From Microbaculum marinisediminis (GTDB taxonomy: Bacteria > Pseudomonadota > Alphaproteobacteria > Rhizobiales > Tepidamorphaceae), in contig NZ_JALIDZ010000006.1 in NCBI RefSeq assembly GCF_025397915.1, positions 124,001 to 188,000 of the forward strand: a DNA stretch of 64,000 bases, written 5' to 3'. Below, piece by piece: positions 1 through 9,832 of the stretch (the stretch's first letter is position 1; every line of letters starts with the position of its first letter). The position numbers were made by a program, and so were the translations under genes. A model generated the notes under the pieces. It did no database searches. It saw nothing but the letters and a program-made list of their open reading frames with translations, and was not told the origin of the DNA.

Positions 1-135
1 GCCGACTGGCCGCGCATCATGACGAAGCGGGCAGGGCGAACCAAGGCCCCGTGATTTCGTAAATAGCGCTCCTGATGGAACGACATCCCCTTCGGGGCCG
101 GTCGAAAGCAATTTCATTCGCCTTGGTCTTCGGTG
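1..135. other. Left-edge sequence, possible 3' end of an unseen gene
   Basis: 135 bp before the ilvA stop. A plus-strand frame from base 1 is open to a TGA at 52-54, and another is open to a TAA at 58-60, so the tail of a convergent gene is possible, but neither can be verified. CCCC-TTC-GGGG near 89-99 is a small hairpin. Nothing else is evident. Confidence 0.3.
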
Positions 136-1371
136 TCAGCCGCGATGCTGGAGCGGCGCCAGCCGCGTCACGGTCATGCCTTCGGCTTCGAGCCGGCGGC
201 GGATGCGATCGGCGTGGTCGCCGTCGCGCGTTTCTATGGTGATGTCGGTCGTCGCCCGCATCGCCGGCACGTCGAGCAGCAGGCGCTGGTGCGAGACCTC
301 GAGGATGTTCGCTCCCTCGCGGCCGAAGATGTCGGCGACCCTGCCGAGTTCGCCGGGCCGGTCGCGCACCGTAACGCGGAAGGTGACGACCCTGTCCTCG
401 TGCTCCAGCGCCCGGACGGTAATGGCCGACAAGAGCCGCGGATCGATATTGCCGCCGGTCAGCACCAGTCCGACCTTGCGGCCCTCGAACCGCCCCGGCT
501 GCGACAGCAGCGCGGCCAGCCCGGCGGCGCCGGCGCCTTCGGCGAGCGTCTTCAACCGCACCAGATAGGCGTAGATCGCCCGTTCGATAGCCGCCTCGTC
601 GACGACCATCACGTCTACGCCAAGCGCAGTCAGGATGGAGACCGCGGTCTGAGGGACCGCCTTCACCGCGATGCCTTCGGCCAGCGTGTCGCCGCCGCAC
701 GCCGCCTCCTTGCCGGCGAGCGCGGCGGCCATGGAGGCGTATTGCGCCGCCTGCACCCCGACCACCTCGATGCCGGGCTTCACCGCCGTCGCCGCGACCG
801 CGATCCCGGACACGAGCCCGCCGCCGCCGATCGGCACGATCAGGCAGTCCAGGTCCGGCTGGTCCTCCAGCATCTCCAGGCCGATGGTGCCCTGGCCGGC
901 CATGACGAGGGGATCGTCATAGGGATGGACGAGGACGAGGCCCTCACGGGCGATCAGCGCATCGACGACGGCGCCGCATTCGCCGACCGTCTCGCCCTCC
1001 AGCACGACCCGCGCGCCGAAGCTCTCGGTGCTCGCGATCTTGGTGAAGGGCGTGGTGCGCGGCATGACGATGGTTGCCGGAATGCCGAGTCGCCTGGCGT
1101 GACAGGCGAGCGCCTGCGCGTGGTTACCCGCCGACAGCGCGACGACGCCGCGTTCGCGCTCGTCGTCCGTGAGCGCCGCCAGCTTGTTGAGGGCGCCGCG
1201 CTCCTTGAAGGCGTTGGTGACCTGCAGGTTCTCGTATTTGACGAAGACCTCGGCCCCGCTCATGGCAGACAGCCGCGGCGCGGCGACCAGCGGCGTACGC
1301 AGCACGTGGCCGCGGATCGTTTCCGCGGCCGCCGCGACGTCTTCGAGGGAAATCGGCAGCTCGGCGCTCAT
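136..1371 (-). CDS. ilvA: Threonine ammonia-lyase (threonine dehydratase)
   Basis: Cytoplasmic PLP enzyme that deaminates threonine to 2-oxobutanoate, the first step toward isoleucine. The 411-residue product has the fold-type II lysine in NAFKERGA (K56), the substrate loop SAGNHAQ (80-85) and the phosphate-binding GGGG at 182-185. A C-terminal ACT-like regulatory domain begins near residue 330 (VTFRVTVRDRPGELG). The length fits the short, single-ACT class rather than the about 510-residue E. coli biosynthetic IlvA. It is the last gene of a minus-strand group and starts 88 bp after hemB ends. Serine dehydratase activity is possible, as in the family generally; function is otherwise secure. 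Confidence 0.93.
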   Translation of the reverse strand: MSAELPISLEDVAAAAETIRGHVLRTPLVAAPRLSAMSGAEVFVKYENLQVTNAFKERGALNKLAALTDDERERGVVALSAGNHAQALACHARRLGIPATIVMPRTTPFTKIASTESFGARVVLEGETVGECGAVVDALIAREGLVLVHPYDDPLVMAGQGTIGLEMLEDQPDLDCLIVPIGGGGLVSGIAVAATAVKPGIEVVGVQAAQYASMAAALAGKEAACGGDTLAEGIAVKAVPQTAVSILTALGVDVMVVDEAAIERAIYAYLVRLKTLAEGAGAAGLAALLSQPGRFEGRKVGLVLTGGNIDPRLLSAITVRALEHEDRVVTFRVTVRDRPGELGRVADIFGREGANILEVSHQRLLLDVPAMRATTDITIETRDGDHADRIRRRLEAEGMTVTRLAPLQHRG

Positions 1372-1459
1372 GGCGTCCGTGGTAAAGCCGGCTCAAGCCG
1401 ACGTCCAGCCGGAAACCGATGTCGGATCCCGACCACTGTGGACCGCCGGGAGGGCCGCC

Positions 1460-3716
<2,257 letters not shown>

Positions 3717-3736
3717 GGGAGCATCAGGAGACGACC

Positions 3737-5233
3737 ATGAGGACAATTGGCCATTTCGTCGGCGGCAAGACCGTGGACGGCACGTCTGGCCGCTTCGGCG
3801 AGATATTCGATCCGAACACCGGCGAGGTTCAGGCCAAGGTGGCGCTGGCGTCCAAGGCCGAGGTCGAGTCGATCATCGATAACGCGGCCAGGGCGCAGAC
3901 CGCCTGGGCGGCGGAGAACCCGCAGAAGCGCGCCCGCGTGATGTTCAGGTTCCTGCAGCTCTGTCAGGCGGAGATGGAGAGCCTGGCGGCGCTCCTGTCG
4001 TCCGAGCACGGCAAGACCATTCCCGACGCCAAGGGTGATATCCAGCGCGGCCTCGAGGTCGTCGAGTTCGCCTGCGGCATCCCGCACCTGCTCAAGGGCG
4101 AGTTCACCGAGGGCGCCGGCCCCGGCATCGACATGTACTCGATGCGCCAGCCGCTCGGCGTCGTCGCCGGCATCACGCCGTTCAACTTCCCGGCGATGAT
4201 CCCGCTTTGGAAATGCGCTCCGGCGATCGCCTGCGGCAACGCCTTCATCCTCAAGCCCTCGGAGCGCGATCCCTCCGTGCCGATGCGGATCGCCGAGCTG
4301 TTCCGCGAGGCCGGCCTGCCGGACGGCGTGTTCAATGTCGTCAACGGCGACAAGGAGGCCGTCGACACGATCCTCACCGATCCGCGCATCATGGCGATCG
4401 GCTTCGTCGGTTCCAGCGCCATTGCCGAGTACATCTATTCGACCGGCACGGCCCACGGTAAGCGCGTCCAGTGCTTTGGCGGCGCCAAGAACCACATGAT
4501 CGTCATGCCCGACGCCGATCTGGATCAGGCCGTCGACGCGCTGATCGGCGCCGGCTATGGGTCCGCCGGCGAGCGCTGCATGGCGATCTCTGTGGCCGTG
4601 CCCGTCGGTCAGCAGACCGCCGACGCGCTGATGGACAAGCTGATCCCGCGGGTGGAGAGCCTGAAGATCGGCCTGTCCAGCGACGTCGATGCCGACTACG
4701 GCCCGCTCGTCACCAAGGCGGCGCTCGAGCGCGTGAAAGGCTATGTCGATCTCGGCGTCAAGGAAGGCGCCAGGCTCGCCGTCGATGGCCGTGCCTTCAC
4801 CATGCAGGGCTACGAGAACGGCTTCTTCATGGGCGGCTGCCTGTTCGACGAGGTGACCTCGGACATGACGATCTACAAGGAGGAGATCTTCGGCCCGGTT
4901 CTCTCCGTCGTCCGCGCCAAGGACTACGAGGAGGCGGCCGCGCTGCCGACCAACCACGAGTATGGCAATGGCGTCGCGATCTACACCCGCGATGGCGATG
5001 CCGCCCGCGATTTCGCCTCGAAGGTGAATGTCGGCATGGTCGGCATCAACGTGCCGATCCCGGTGCCGCTGGCCTATCATACCTTCGGCGGCTGGAAGCG
5101 CTCGGGCTTCGGCGATCTCAACCAGCACGGTCCGGACTCGATCCGCTTCTACACGAAGACCAAGACCGTGACGTCGCGGTGGCCGTCCGGAATCAAGGAC
5201 GGCGCGGAGTTCGTCATCCCGACGATGCGCTGA
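3737..5233 (+). CDS. mmsA: CoA-acylating methylmalonate-semialdehyde dehydrogenase
   Basis: Oxidises (S)-methylmalonate semialdehyde with NAD+ and CoA to propionyl-CoA and CO2, the last step of valine degradation; it also acts in thymine and myo-inositol breakdown. The product is 498 residues, the usual length. ALDH landmarks are N150 in TPFNFP, K173 in LKPSE and catalytic C281 in AGERCMAIS. The segment CFGGAKNHM (246-254) replaces the general-base glutamate of ordinary ALDHs and is typical of the CoA-dependent MMSDH branch. The ATG at 3737 is chosen because AGGAG precedes it; the longer frame would read through the operator region. It leads an operon with the four genes downstream. Confidence 0.95.
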   Translation: MRTIGHFVGGKTVDGTSGRFGEIFDPNTGEVQAKVALASKAEVESIIDNAARAQTAWAAENPQKRARVMFRFLQLCQAEMESLAALLSSEHGKTIPDAKGDIQRGLEVVEFACGIPHLLKGEFTEGAGPGIDMYSMRQPLGVVAGITPFNFPAMIPLWKCAPAIACGNAFILKPSERDPSVPMRIAELFREAGLPDGVFNVVNGDKEAVDTILTDPRIMAIGFVGSSAIAEYIYSTGTAHGKRVQCFGGAKNHMIVMPDADLDQAVDALIGAGYGSAGERCMAISVAVPVGQQTADALMDKLIPRVESLKIGLSSDVDADYGPLVTKAALERVKGYVDLGVKEGARLAVDGRAFTMQGYENGFFMGGCLFDEVTSDMTIYKEEIFGPVLSVVRAKDYEEAAALPTNHEYGNGVAIYTRDGDAARDFASKVNVGMVGINVPIPVPLAYHTFGGWKRSGFGDLNQHGPDSIRFYTKTKTVTSRWPSGIKDGAEFVIPTMR

Positions 5234-5256
5234 GGCAGGCGCGGCCTCGCTTTCTT

Positions 5257-5291
5257 CACGCCATGCCCGGGGCGAGCCCGGGCATGGCGTG
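5257..5291. repeat. REP-like extragenic palindrome (15-bp perfect arms, 5-nt loop)
   Basis: The left arm CACGCCATGCCCGGG (5257-5271) pairs perfectly with CCCGGGCATGGCGTG (5277-5291) across the loop GCGAG. It sits alone in the 110-bp gap between mmsA and the acyl-CoA dehydrogenase gene. There is no T-run after it, so it is not a standard terminator. CCCGGGCATG-cored palindromes are dispersed intergenic repeats in several Hyphomicrobiales genomes, and this looks like one copy. I found no second copy in the window. It could also shape mRNA decay within the operon. Confidence 0.7.
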
Positions 5292-5343
5292 GGCGATAAA
5301 CAGGCCATGACGAGAAACGGGCTGGACCGAAGGCGGGGAGGCC

Positions 5344-6483
5344 ATGGACTTCTCTCTAAGCGAGGAACAGACGGCAATCCGCGATATGGCGCGCGACTTT
5401 GCGGGGGCCGAACTCGCGCCCCATGCCGATGAGTGGGACCGCCGGAAGCATTTCCCCGTCGACGCGCTGCGGGCCGCCGCCACGCTCGGCATGGGCGGCA
5501 TCTATGTGCGCGAGGATGTCGGCGGCTCGGGCCTGACCCGGCTCGACGCCGCGCTGATCTTCGAGGCGCTGGCCACCGCCTGTCCGTCCACCGCCGCCTA
5601 TATCTCGATCCACAACATGGCCGCGTGGATGGTCGACGCCTTCGGCAACGACGAGCAGCGCCAGAAGTGGCTGCCCGGCCTGTGTTCGATGGAGCTGCTG
5701 GCCAGCTACGCCCTGACCGAGCCCGGCGCCGGTTCGGACGCGGCAGCTTTGCGCGCCAGGGCGGTGCGCGATGGCGATCACTACGTTCTTGACGGCCAGA
5801 AGCAGTTCATCTCCGGCGGCGGCGAGACCGACGTCTATGTGGCGATGGTGCGCACCGGCGCCGACGGGCCCAAGGGCATCTCGACGCTGGTGATCCCCGG
5901 CGACACGCCCGGCGTGTCGTTCGGCGCCAACGAGGTGAAGATGGGCTGGAATACCCAGCCGACACGCGCCGTCATCTTCGAGGGCGCGCGGGTTCCCGTC
6001 GAGAACCGGCTGGGGCAGGAGGGCGACGGCTTCAGGATCGCCATGGCCGGCCTGGATGGCGGCAGGCTCAACATTTCCGCCTGTTCCCTCGGCGGCGCTC
6101 AGGCGGCCCTCGACAAGGCGGTCGGCTACATGGGCGAGCGCTCCGCCTTCGGCAGGCACCTCAAGGAGTTCCAGGCGCTGCAGTTCCGCGTCGCCGACAT
6201 GGCGATCGAACTGGAAGCGGCGCGGACCTTCCTGTGGCGCGCCGCCTCGGCGCTCGATGCGAAGACGCCGGACGCGACCAAACTCTGCGCCATGGCCAAA
6301 CGATACGTGACGGATATCGGCTTTGACGTCGCCAACCAGGCGCTGCAGCTGCATGGCGGCTACGGCTATCTGTCGGAATACGGGATCGAGAAGATCGTGC
6401 GGGACCTGCGGGTGCACCAGATTCTCGAGGGAACCAACGAGATCATGCGCCTGATCGTGGCGCGGGAGATATTCGGACGGTGA
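5344..6483 (+). CDS. Acyl-CoA dehydrogenase, probable isobutyryl-CoA dehydrogenase
   Basis: FAD flavoprotein of 379 residues that introduces the alpha-beta double bond into an acyl-CoA; placed here, isobutyryl-CoA to methacrylyl-CoA in valine breakdown. It has the full family layout: helical N-terminal domain (MDFSLSEEQ), middle beta domain (YALTEPGAGSD, about 121-131) and a C-terminal helical domain with LHGGYGYLSEYGIEK. The catalytic base is E362 in QILEGTNEIMR. The ATG follows GGCGGGGAGG closely. Its stop overlaps the next start by 4 nt (GTGA). The substrate call is from context; short branched-chain acyl-CoA dehydrogenases are very similar. Confidence 0.85.
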   Translation: MDFSLSEEQTAIRDMARDFAGAELAPHADEWDRRKHFPVDALRAAATLGMGGIYVREDVGGSGLTRLDAALIFEALATACPSTAAYISIHNMAAWMVDAFGNDEQRQKWLPGLCSMELLASYALTEPGAGSDAAALRARAVRDGDHYVLDGQKQFISGGGETDVYVAMVRTGADGPKGISTLVIPGDTPGVSFGANEVKMGWNTQPTRAVIFEGARVPVENRLGQEGDGFRIAMAGLDGGRLNISACSLGGAQAALDKAVGYMGERSAFGRHLKEFQALQFRVADMAIELEAARTFLWRAASALDAKTPDATKLCAMAKRYVTDIGFDVANQALQLHGGYGYLSEYGIEKIVRDLRVHQILEGTNEIMRLIVAREIFGR

Positions 6484-7544
6484 CGGGCGAACCCGAAATT
6501 CTGTTCGAGAAACGCGGCTGCGCCGGCCTGGTCACGCTGAACCGGCCGAAGGCGCTGAATGCGCTGACGCTGAACATGGTCCGGGCGCTGCATCCGCAGC
6601 TGATCGAATGGGCGAACGATGCCGACATCGAGCGCGTCGTCGTCCGCGCCGCTGGCGAGAAGGCGTTCTGCGCCGGGGGCGATATCCGCCAGCTCTACGA
6701 CTGGGGAAGGGCGGGCGATCCCATGGCGCTGACCTTCTACGCGGAAGAATATCGCCTCAACACCTACATCAAGCGCTATCCCAAGCCCTATGTCGCCCTG
6801 ATCGACGGCATCGACATGGGCGGCGGTGTCGGTATCTCCGTGCATGGCAGTCATCGGGTCGCGGGCGGACGCACGATGTTCGCCATGCCCGAAACGGGCA
6901 TCGGCCTGTTTCCCGATGTCGGCGGCACCTACTTCCTGCCGCGCCTGCCGGGAAAGGTCGGCACGTGGCTTGCGCTCACCGGCGCGCGGTTGGGGCAGGC
7001 CGATGTGGTCGAGACCGGGGTCGCGACCCATGCGGTCGCTTCGGACAGGTTCGCGGCGCTCACCGAAGCCCTATGCAATCCCAGTAACTTGGATGAGATC
7101 CTTGAATCGTTTTCTCAGCCGCCGTCCGGCACCACGGTTCCCGAGCTGCAATCGCTGATCGATCGTTGCTTCTCCGGCGCGACCGTCGAGGCGATACTGT
7201 CCCGGCTCGACTCGGAGACCGGCGCGCAGGCCGAATGGGCGGTGAAGGCCGCGGCCACGATCCGCACCAAGTCTCCGACGAGCCTGAAGATTGCGCTCCG
7301 TCAGATGCAGGTGGGCGCCAAAGCCGATTTCGAGGACTGCATGCGTACCGAATTCCGCGTCGTCGCCCGGGTCTTGAAGGGGCACGACTTCTTCGAGGGC
7401 GTACGCGCCGTGATCATCGACAAGGACAACGCGCCGAAATGGCGCCCAGACAGCCTGTCGGATGTCTCCGACGCCGACGTCGATGCTGTTTTCGCGCCCT
7501 TGGGCGCGGACGAGCTCGATCTGACCGGATTGGATCGCGTCTAG
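6480..7544 (+). CDS. 3-hydroxyisobutyryl-CoA hydrolase (crotonase family)
   Basis: Hydrolyses 3-hydroxyisobutyryl-CoA to 3-hydroxyisobutyrate, releasing CoA, in valine catabolism. The 354-residue length matches this branch; ordinary enoyl-CoA hydratases are about 260. The N-terminus has the crotonase oxyanion-hole segment FCAGGDIRQLYDWG (63-76). The diagnostic segment FAMPETGIGLFPDVGGTYFL (134-153) carries E138 and D146, the acidic pair used by the human HIBCH hydrolase. It starts with GTG inside the stop of the preceding gene and ends directly before the next ATG, so translation is probably coupled. An enoyl-CoA hydratase role cannot be excluded, but a separate hydratase is not seen in this operon. 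Confidence 0.87.
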   Translation: MTGEPEILFEKRGCAGLVTLNRPKALNALTLNMVRALHPQLIEWANDADIERVVVRAAGEKAFCAGGDIRQLYDWGRAGDPMALTFYAEEYRLNTYIKRYPKPYVALIDGIDMGGGVGISVHGSHRVAGGRTMFAMPETGIGLFPDVGGTYFLPRLPGKVGTWLALTGARLGQADVVETGVATHAVASDRFAALTEALCNPSNLDEILESFSQPPSGTTVPELQSLIDRCFSGATVEAILSRLDSETGAQAEWAVKAAATIRTKSPTSLKIALRQMQVGAKADFEDCMRTEFRVVARVLKGHDFFEGVRAVIIDKDNAPKWRPDSLSDVSDADVDAVFAPLGADELDLTGLDRV

Positions 7545-7964
7545 ATGCCGCTTCAGTTCGCCAAGGCGGCGCCGCTCGCCCCGACCGTCCTGCTCTGGTA
7601 TCTGCGCTCGCTGGCTTTCTTCTATTTCGTCAACGGCCTGATGCACTGGGCGCGGATCATCGGCGTGCTCGGCCCCGGCTTCGAGACCATGCCGGCCCAC
7701 GTGCAGGTCGCCACGGTCTATTTCGCGCTCCTGCAGGTCGTCGCCGCCGTCGGATTGTGGTGCGGGGCGGCCTGGGGCGTGGCGGCCTGGCTGTTCTCCG
7801 CGGTCGCGGAACTCGTGATGCATATCGGCTTCGCCGATCTGTTCGGCTCGGCCTGGCTCATCGTGGCGTTCCACTCCATGACGATCCTTGTCTATGTCGG
7901 GCTGGCCTGGTGGACGGGCACGCCGGAAAATACGGGCGAAATCCTGCGCATGCCGGAAGAATAG
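7545..7964 (+). CDS. Small four-helix membrane protein (DUF6163-like)
   Basis: 139-residue hydrophobic protein with about four membrane segments: near 18-40 (LLWYLRSLAFFYFVNGLMHW), 58-75, 78-98 and 101-122. It has a polar C-terminal tail. It resembles the small DUF6163 proteins of Hyphomicrobiales, a recollection I cannot confirm by search. The ATG begins immediately after the hydrolase stop, and mmsB starts 32 bp after its end, so it is cotranscribed with valine-degradation enzymes. No known enzymatic motif is visible. A transport or membrane-anchoring role for the pathway would be guesswork. Confidence 0.75.
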   Translation: MPLQFAKAAPLAPTVLLWYLRSLAFFYFVNGLMHWARIIGVLGPGFETMPAHVQVATVYFALLQVVAAVGLWCGAAWGVAAWLFSAVAELVMHIGFADLFGSAWLIVAFHSMTILVYVGLAWWTGTPENTGEILRMPEE

Positions 7965-7995
7965 GCGTGTCGCGGACCTATAAAGGGAGGAAGCG

Positions 7996-8901
7996 ATGGC
8001 GACGGTAGGCTTTATCGGACTGGGCAACATGGGCGGGCCGATGGCCGCCAATCTGGTCAAGGCCGGTCATGCGGTGCAGGGCTTCGACCTTTCCGAAGAC
8101 GCGAAGGCGCGCCTGGCCGAAGCCGGCGGCACGCCCTGCGGTTCGGCCGCGGACGCGGTGTCCGGCGCCGAGGTCGTCGTCACCATGCTGCCCGCCGGCC
8201 GCCACGTCGAAGCGGTCTATCTCGGCGACGCGCAATCAGGCGAGGGGGGCCTGATCGCGGCCGCCGCCAAGGGGACGCTGTTCATCGATTCCTCGACCAT
8301 CGACGTGGCCACCGCCCGCAAGGTCGCGGCTGCCGCCGAGGCCGCGGGCATGGGCATGATCGACGCCCCGGTCTCTGGCGGCGTCGGGGGCGCCCAGGCG
8401 GGAACATTAACGTTTATGGTCGGCGGCCCCGAGGCGGCGTTCGATCAGGCCCGGCCGTTCCTGGATCGGATGGGCAAGACGATCGTCCACGCCGGCGGCG
8501 CCGGCAACGGCCAGGCGGCGAAGATCTGCAACAACATGATCCTCGGCATCTCGATGATCGGCGTATCCGAGGCTTTCGTGCTGGCCGAGAAGCTCGGTCT
8601 CGACCACCAGAAGCTGTTCGACATCTCCTCCACCGCGTCTGGCCAGTGCTGGTCGCTGACGACCTATTGCCCGGTTCCCGGGCCTGTTCCGACGTCTCCG
8701 GCCAACCGGGACTATCAGGCCGGCTTCACCGCCGACATGATGCTGAAGGACCTGAAGCTGGCCCAGGATGCGGCCAACAGTTCGGGCGCCAACACGCCGC
8801 TCGGTGCCGAAGCGGCACAGATTTACGGTTTGTTTGCAGGAGAAGGAAACGGTGGTCTGGACTTCTCCGGGGTCGTCAAGTTCTTGCGAGGTAAAAGGTA
8901 A
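7996..8901 (+). CDS. mmsB: 3-hydroxyisobutyrate dehydrogenase
   Basis: NAD-dependent oxidation of 3-hydroxyisobutyrate to methylmalonate semialdehyde, the substrate of MmsA at the head of the operon. The 301-residue product has the N-terminal Rossmann motif GFIGLGNMGGPMAANL (5-20), the substrate-binding segment DAPVSGGVGGAQAGTL (124-139) and the catalytic lysine K176 in GNGQAAKICNNM. All are standard for beta-hydroxyacid dehydrogenases. The SD AAAGGGAGG lies just ahead of the ATG. With mmsA, the acyl-CoA dehydrogenase and the hydrolase it forms a near-complete path from isobutyryl-CoA to propionyl-CoA; only methacrylyl-CoA hydratase is missing. Confidence 0.94.
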   Translation: MATVGFIGLGNMGGPMAANLVKAGHAVQGFDLSEDAKARLAEAGGTPCGSAADAVSGAEVVVTMLPAGRHVEAVYLGDAQSGEGGLIAAAAKGTLFIDSSTIDVATARKVAAAAEAAGMGMIDAPVSGGVGGAQAGTLTFMVGGPEAAFDQARPFLDRMGKTIVHAGGAGNGQAAKICNNMILGISMIGVSEAFVLAEKLGLDHQKLFDISSTASGQCWSLTTYCPVPGPVPTSPANRDYQAGFTADMMLKDLKLAQDAANSSGANTPLGAEAAQIYGLFAGEGNGGLDFSGVVKFLRGKR

Positions 8902-8917
8902 ATCATTCGGAAATTTC

Positions 8918-8933
8918 AATTTTCTAGAAAATT
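8918..8933. promoter_or_regulatory. Perfect 16-bp AT-rich palindrome upstream of ldtR
   Basis: AATTTTCTAGAAAATT is a perfect palindrome 17 bp after the mmsB stop and 90 bp before the ldtR ATG. It is strikingly AT-rich for this genome. MarR-family proteins bind short palindromes and usually repress their own genes, so this is a candidate LdtR operator. It could alternatively act in termination of the mms operon, but there is no GC-rich stem followed by a T-run. Confidence 0.5.
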
Positions 8934-9023
8934 AAGCCTGACTTTTAAGGCCATCTTAGTCTGCTCCGTTTAGGCTGATCGACAAGTGGGGAACACCACA
9001 TAGTCGAACAGTGAGGCAGTCAG

Positions 9024-9536
9024 ATGAGCGTAGCAATCGCCAATCAGGTGGTGGCGGGACACTCCGCAGAAGATGAAGAGCTTAAGCCGCGGTATCTCGA
9101 GGCGTTGACCTTGGTCGAGCGCCTGCATCGCCGGCTTCTCGACGTTATCAAGGACGAGTTCGACCGCGAGGGCCGGGCCGACGTCAACAGCGTCCAGGCG
9201 CTGCTGTTGTTCAATATCGGCGATTCCGAGTTGACGGCGGGTGAACTGCGCACCCGCGGTTATTATCTGGGCTCGAACGTGTCCTATAACCTTAAGAAGC
9301 TGGTCGAGGGGGGGTATGTCCATCACCAGCGTTCGACGGTGGACCGGCGTTCCGTGCGGATTTCCCTGACCGAGAAGGGCCAGGAAGTGCACAACATCAT
9401 CGCCTCTCTCTATGACCGCCACCTGAGGTCCATCGAGAAGGTCGGCGGCCTTGGCTGCGATGATTTCGACCGTCTCAACCGGTCCCTGCAGAAGCTGGAA
9501 CGCTTCTGGACCGACCAGATCCTCTATCGGCTTTGA
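9024..9536 (+). CDS. ldtR: MarR-family transcriptional regulator LdtR
   Basis: 170-residue winged-helix protein of the MarR family. The DNA-binding part includes VNSVQALLLFNIGD, the recognition helix region YYLGSNVSYNLKKLVEGGYV (about 83-102) and the wing STVDRRSVRISLTEKG. It closely resembles LdtR of Liberibacter and rhizobia, which controls an adjacent L,D-transpeptidase gene and osmotic-stress tolerance. The downstream neighbour here is exactly such an enzyme, supporting the name. An intrinsic terminator follows the stop. The effector is not evident from sequence. Confidence 0.88.
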   Translation: MSVAIANQVVAGHSAEDEELKPRYLEALTLVERLHRRLLDVIKDEFDREGRADVNSVQALLLFNIGDSELTAGELRTRGYYLGSNVSYNLKKLVEGGYVHHQRSTVDRRSVRISLTEKGQEVHNIIASLYDRHLRSIEKVGGLGCDDFDRLNRSLQKLERFWTDQILYRL

Positions 9537-9572
9537 GGGATCGGCCGGCTGCCGGCCGCTCTCCTGTCGAAG

Positions 9573-9597
9573 GCCCCGGCCGCGTGCCGGGGCTTTT
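9573..9597 (+). terminator. Intrinsic terminator after ldtR
   Basis: Stem GCCCCGGC (9573-9580) pairs with GCCGGGGC (9586-9593) across the loop CGCGT, followed by TTTT. A second GC-rich inverted repeat, CGGCCGGC-T-GCCGGCCG, sits just before it at 9542-9558. Together they separate ldtR from ldtP transcription. Confidence 0.75.
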
Positions 9598-9832
9598 GGC
9601 GCGTGTAGCCGGGCAGTGTTGATCGGGTCCGCGAGGATCGGACCTGCGATTTTTCCCGATCGACTATGCGAAACGAAGTCTAGTCGCCATATTCCAGCCA
9701 AGATGGGTTGTTGTTCGTTAACCCTCGAAGTGTTACAGACCGGGTATTGTACGAACGAGGTTCGCGGGCGCGTCTGACGCGCCGTTGTTTGCGAGCCGGG
9801 GGCCCGGAACCCTACTTGCGGCACGGGTGCGG
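9598..9832 (+). promoter_or_regulatory. ldtR-ldtP intergenic region, probable ldtP promoter
   Basis: About 235 bp with no convincing gene lies between the ldtR terminator and the ldtP start. It contains CGAAC-GAG-GTTCG, a 5-3-5 inverted repeat at 9752-9764, preceded by the relatively AT-rich stretch TTGTTGTTCGTTAACC (9708-9723). By analogy with Liberibacter, LdtR would act here, but this repeat does not resemble the palindrome upstream of ldtR. No clear -35/-10 pair stands out. Confidence 0.35.
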
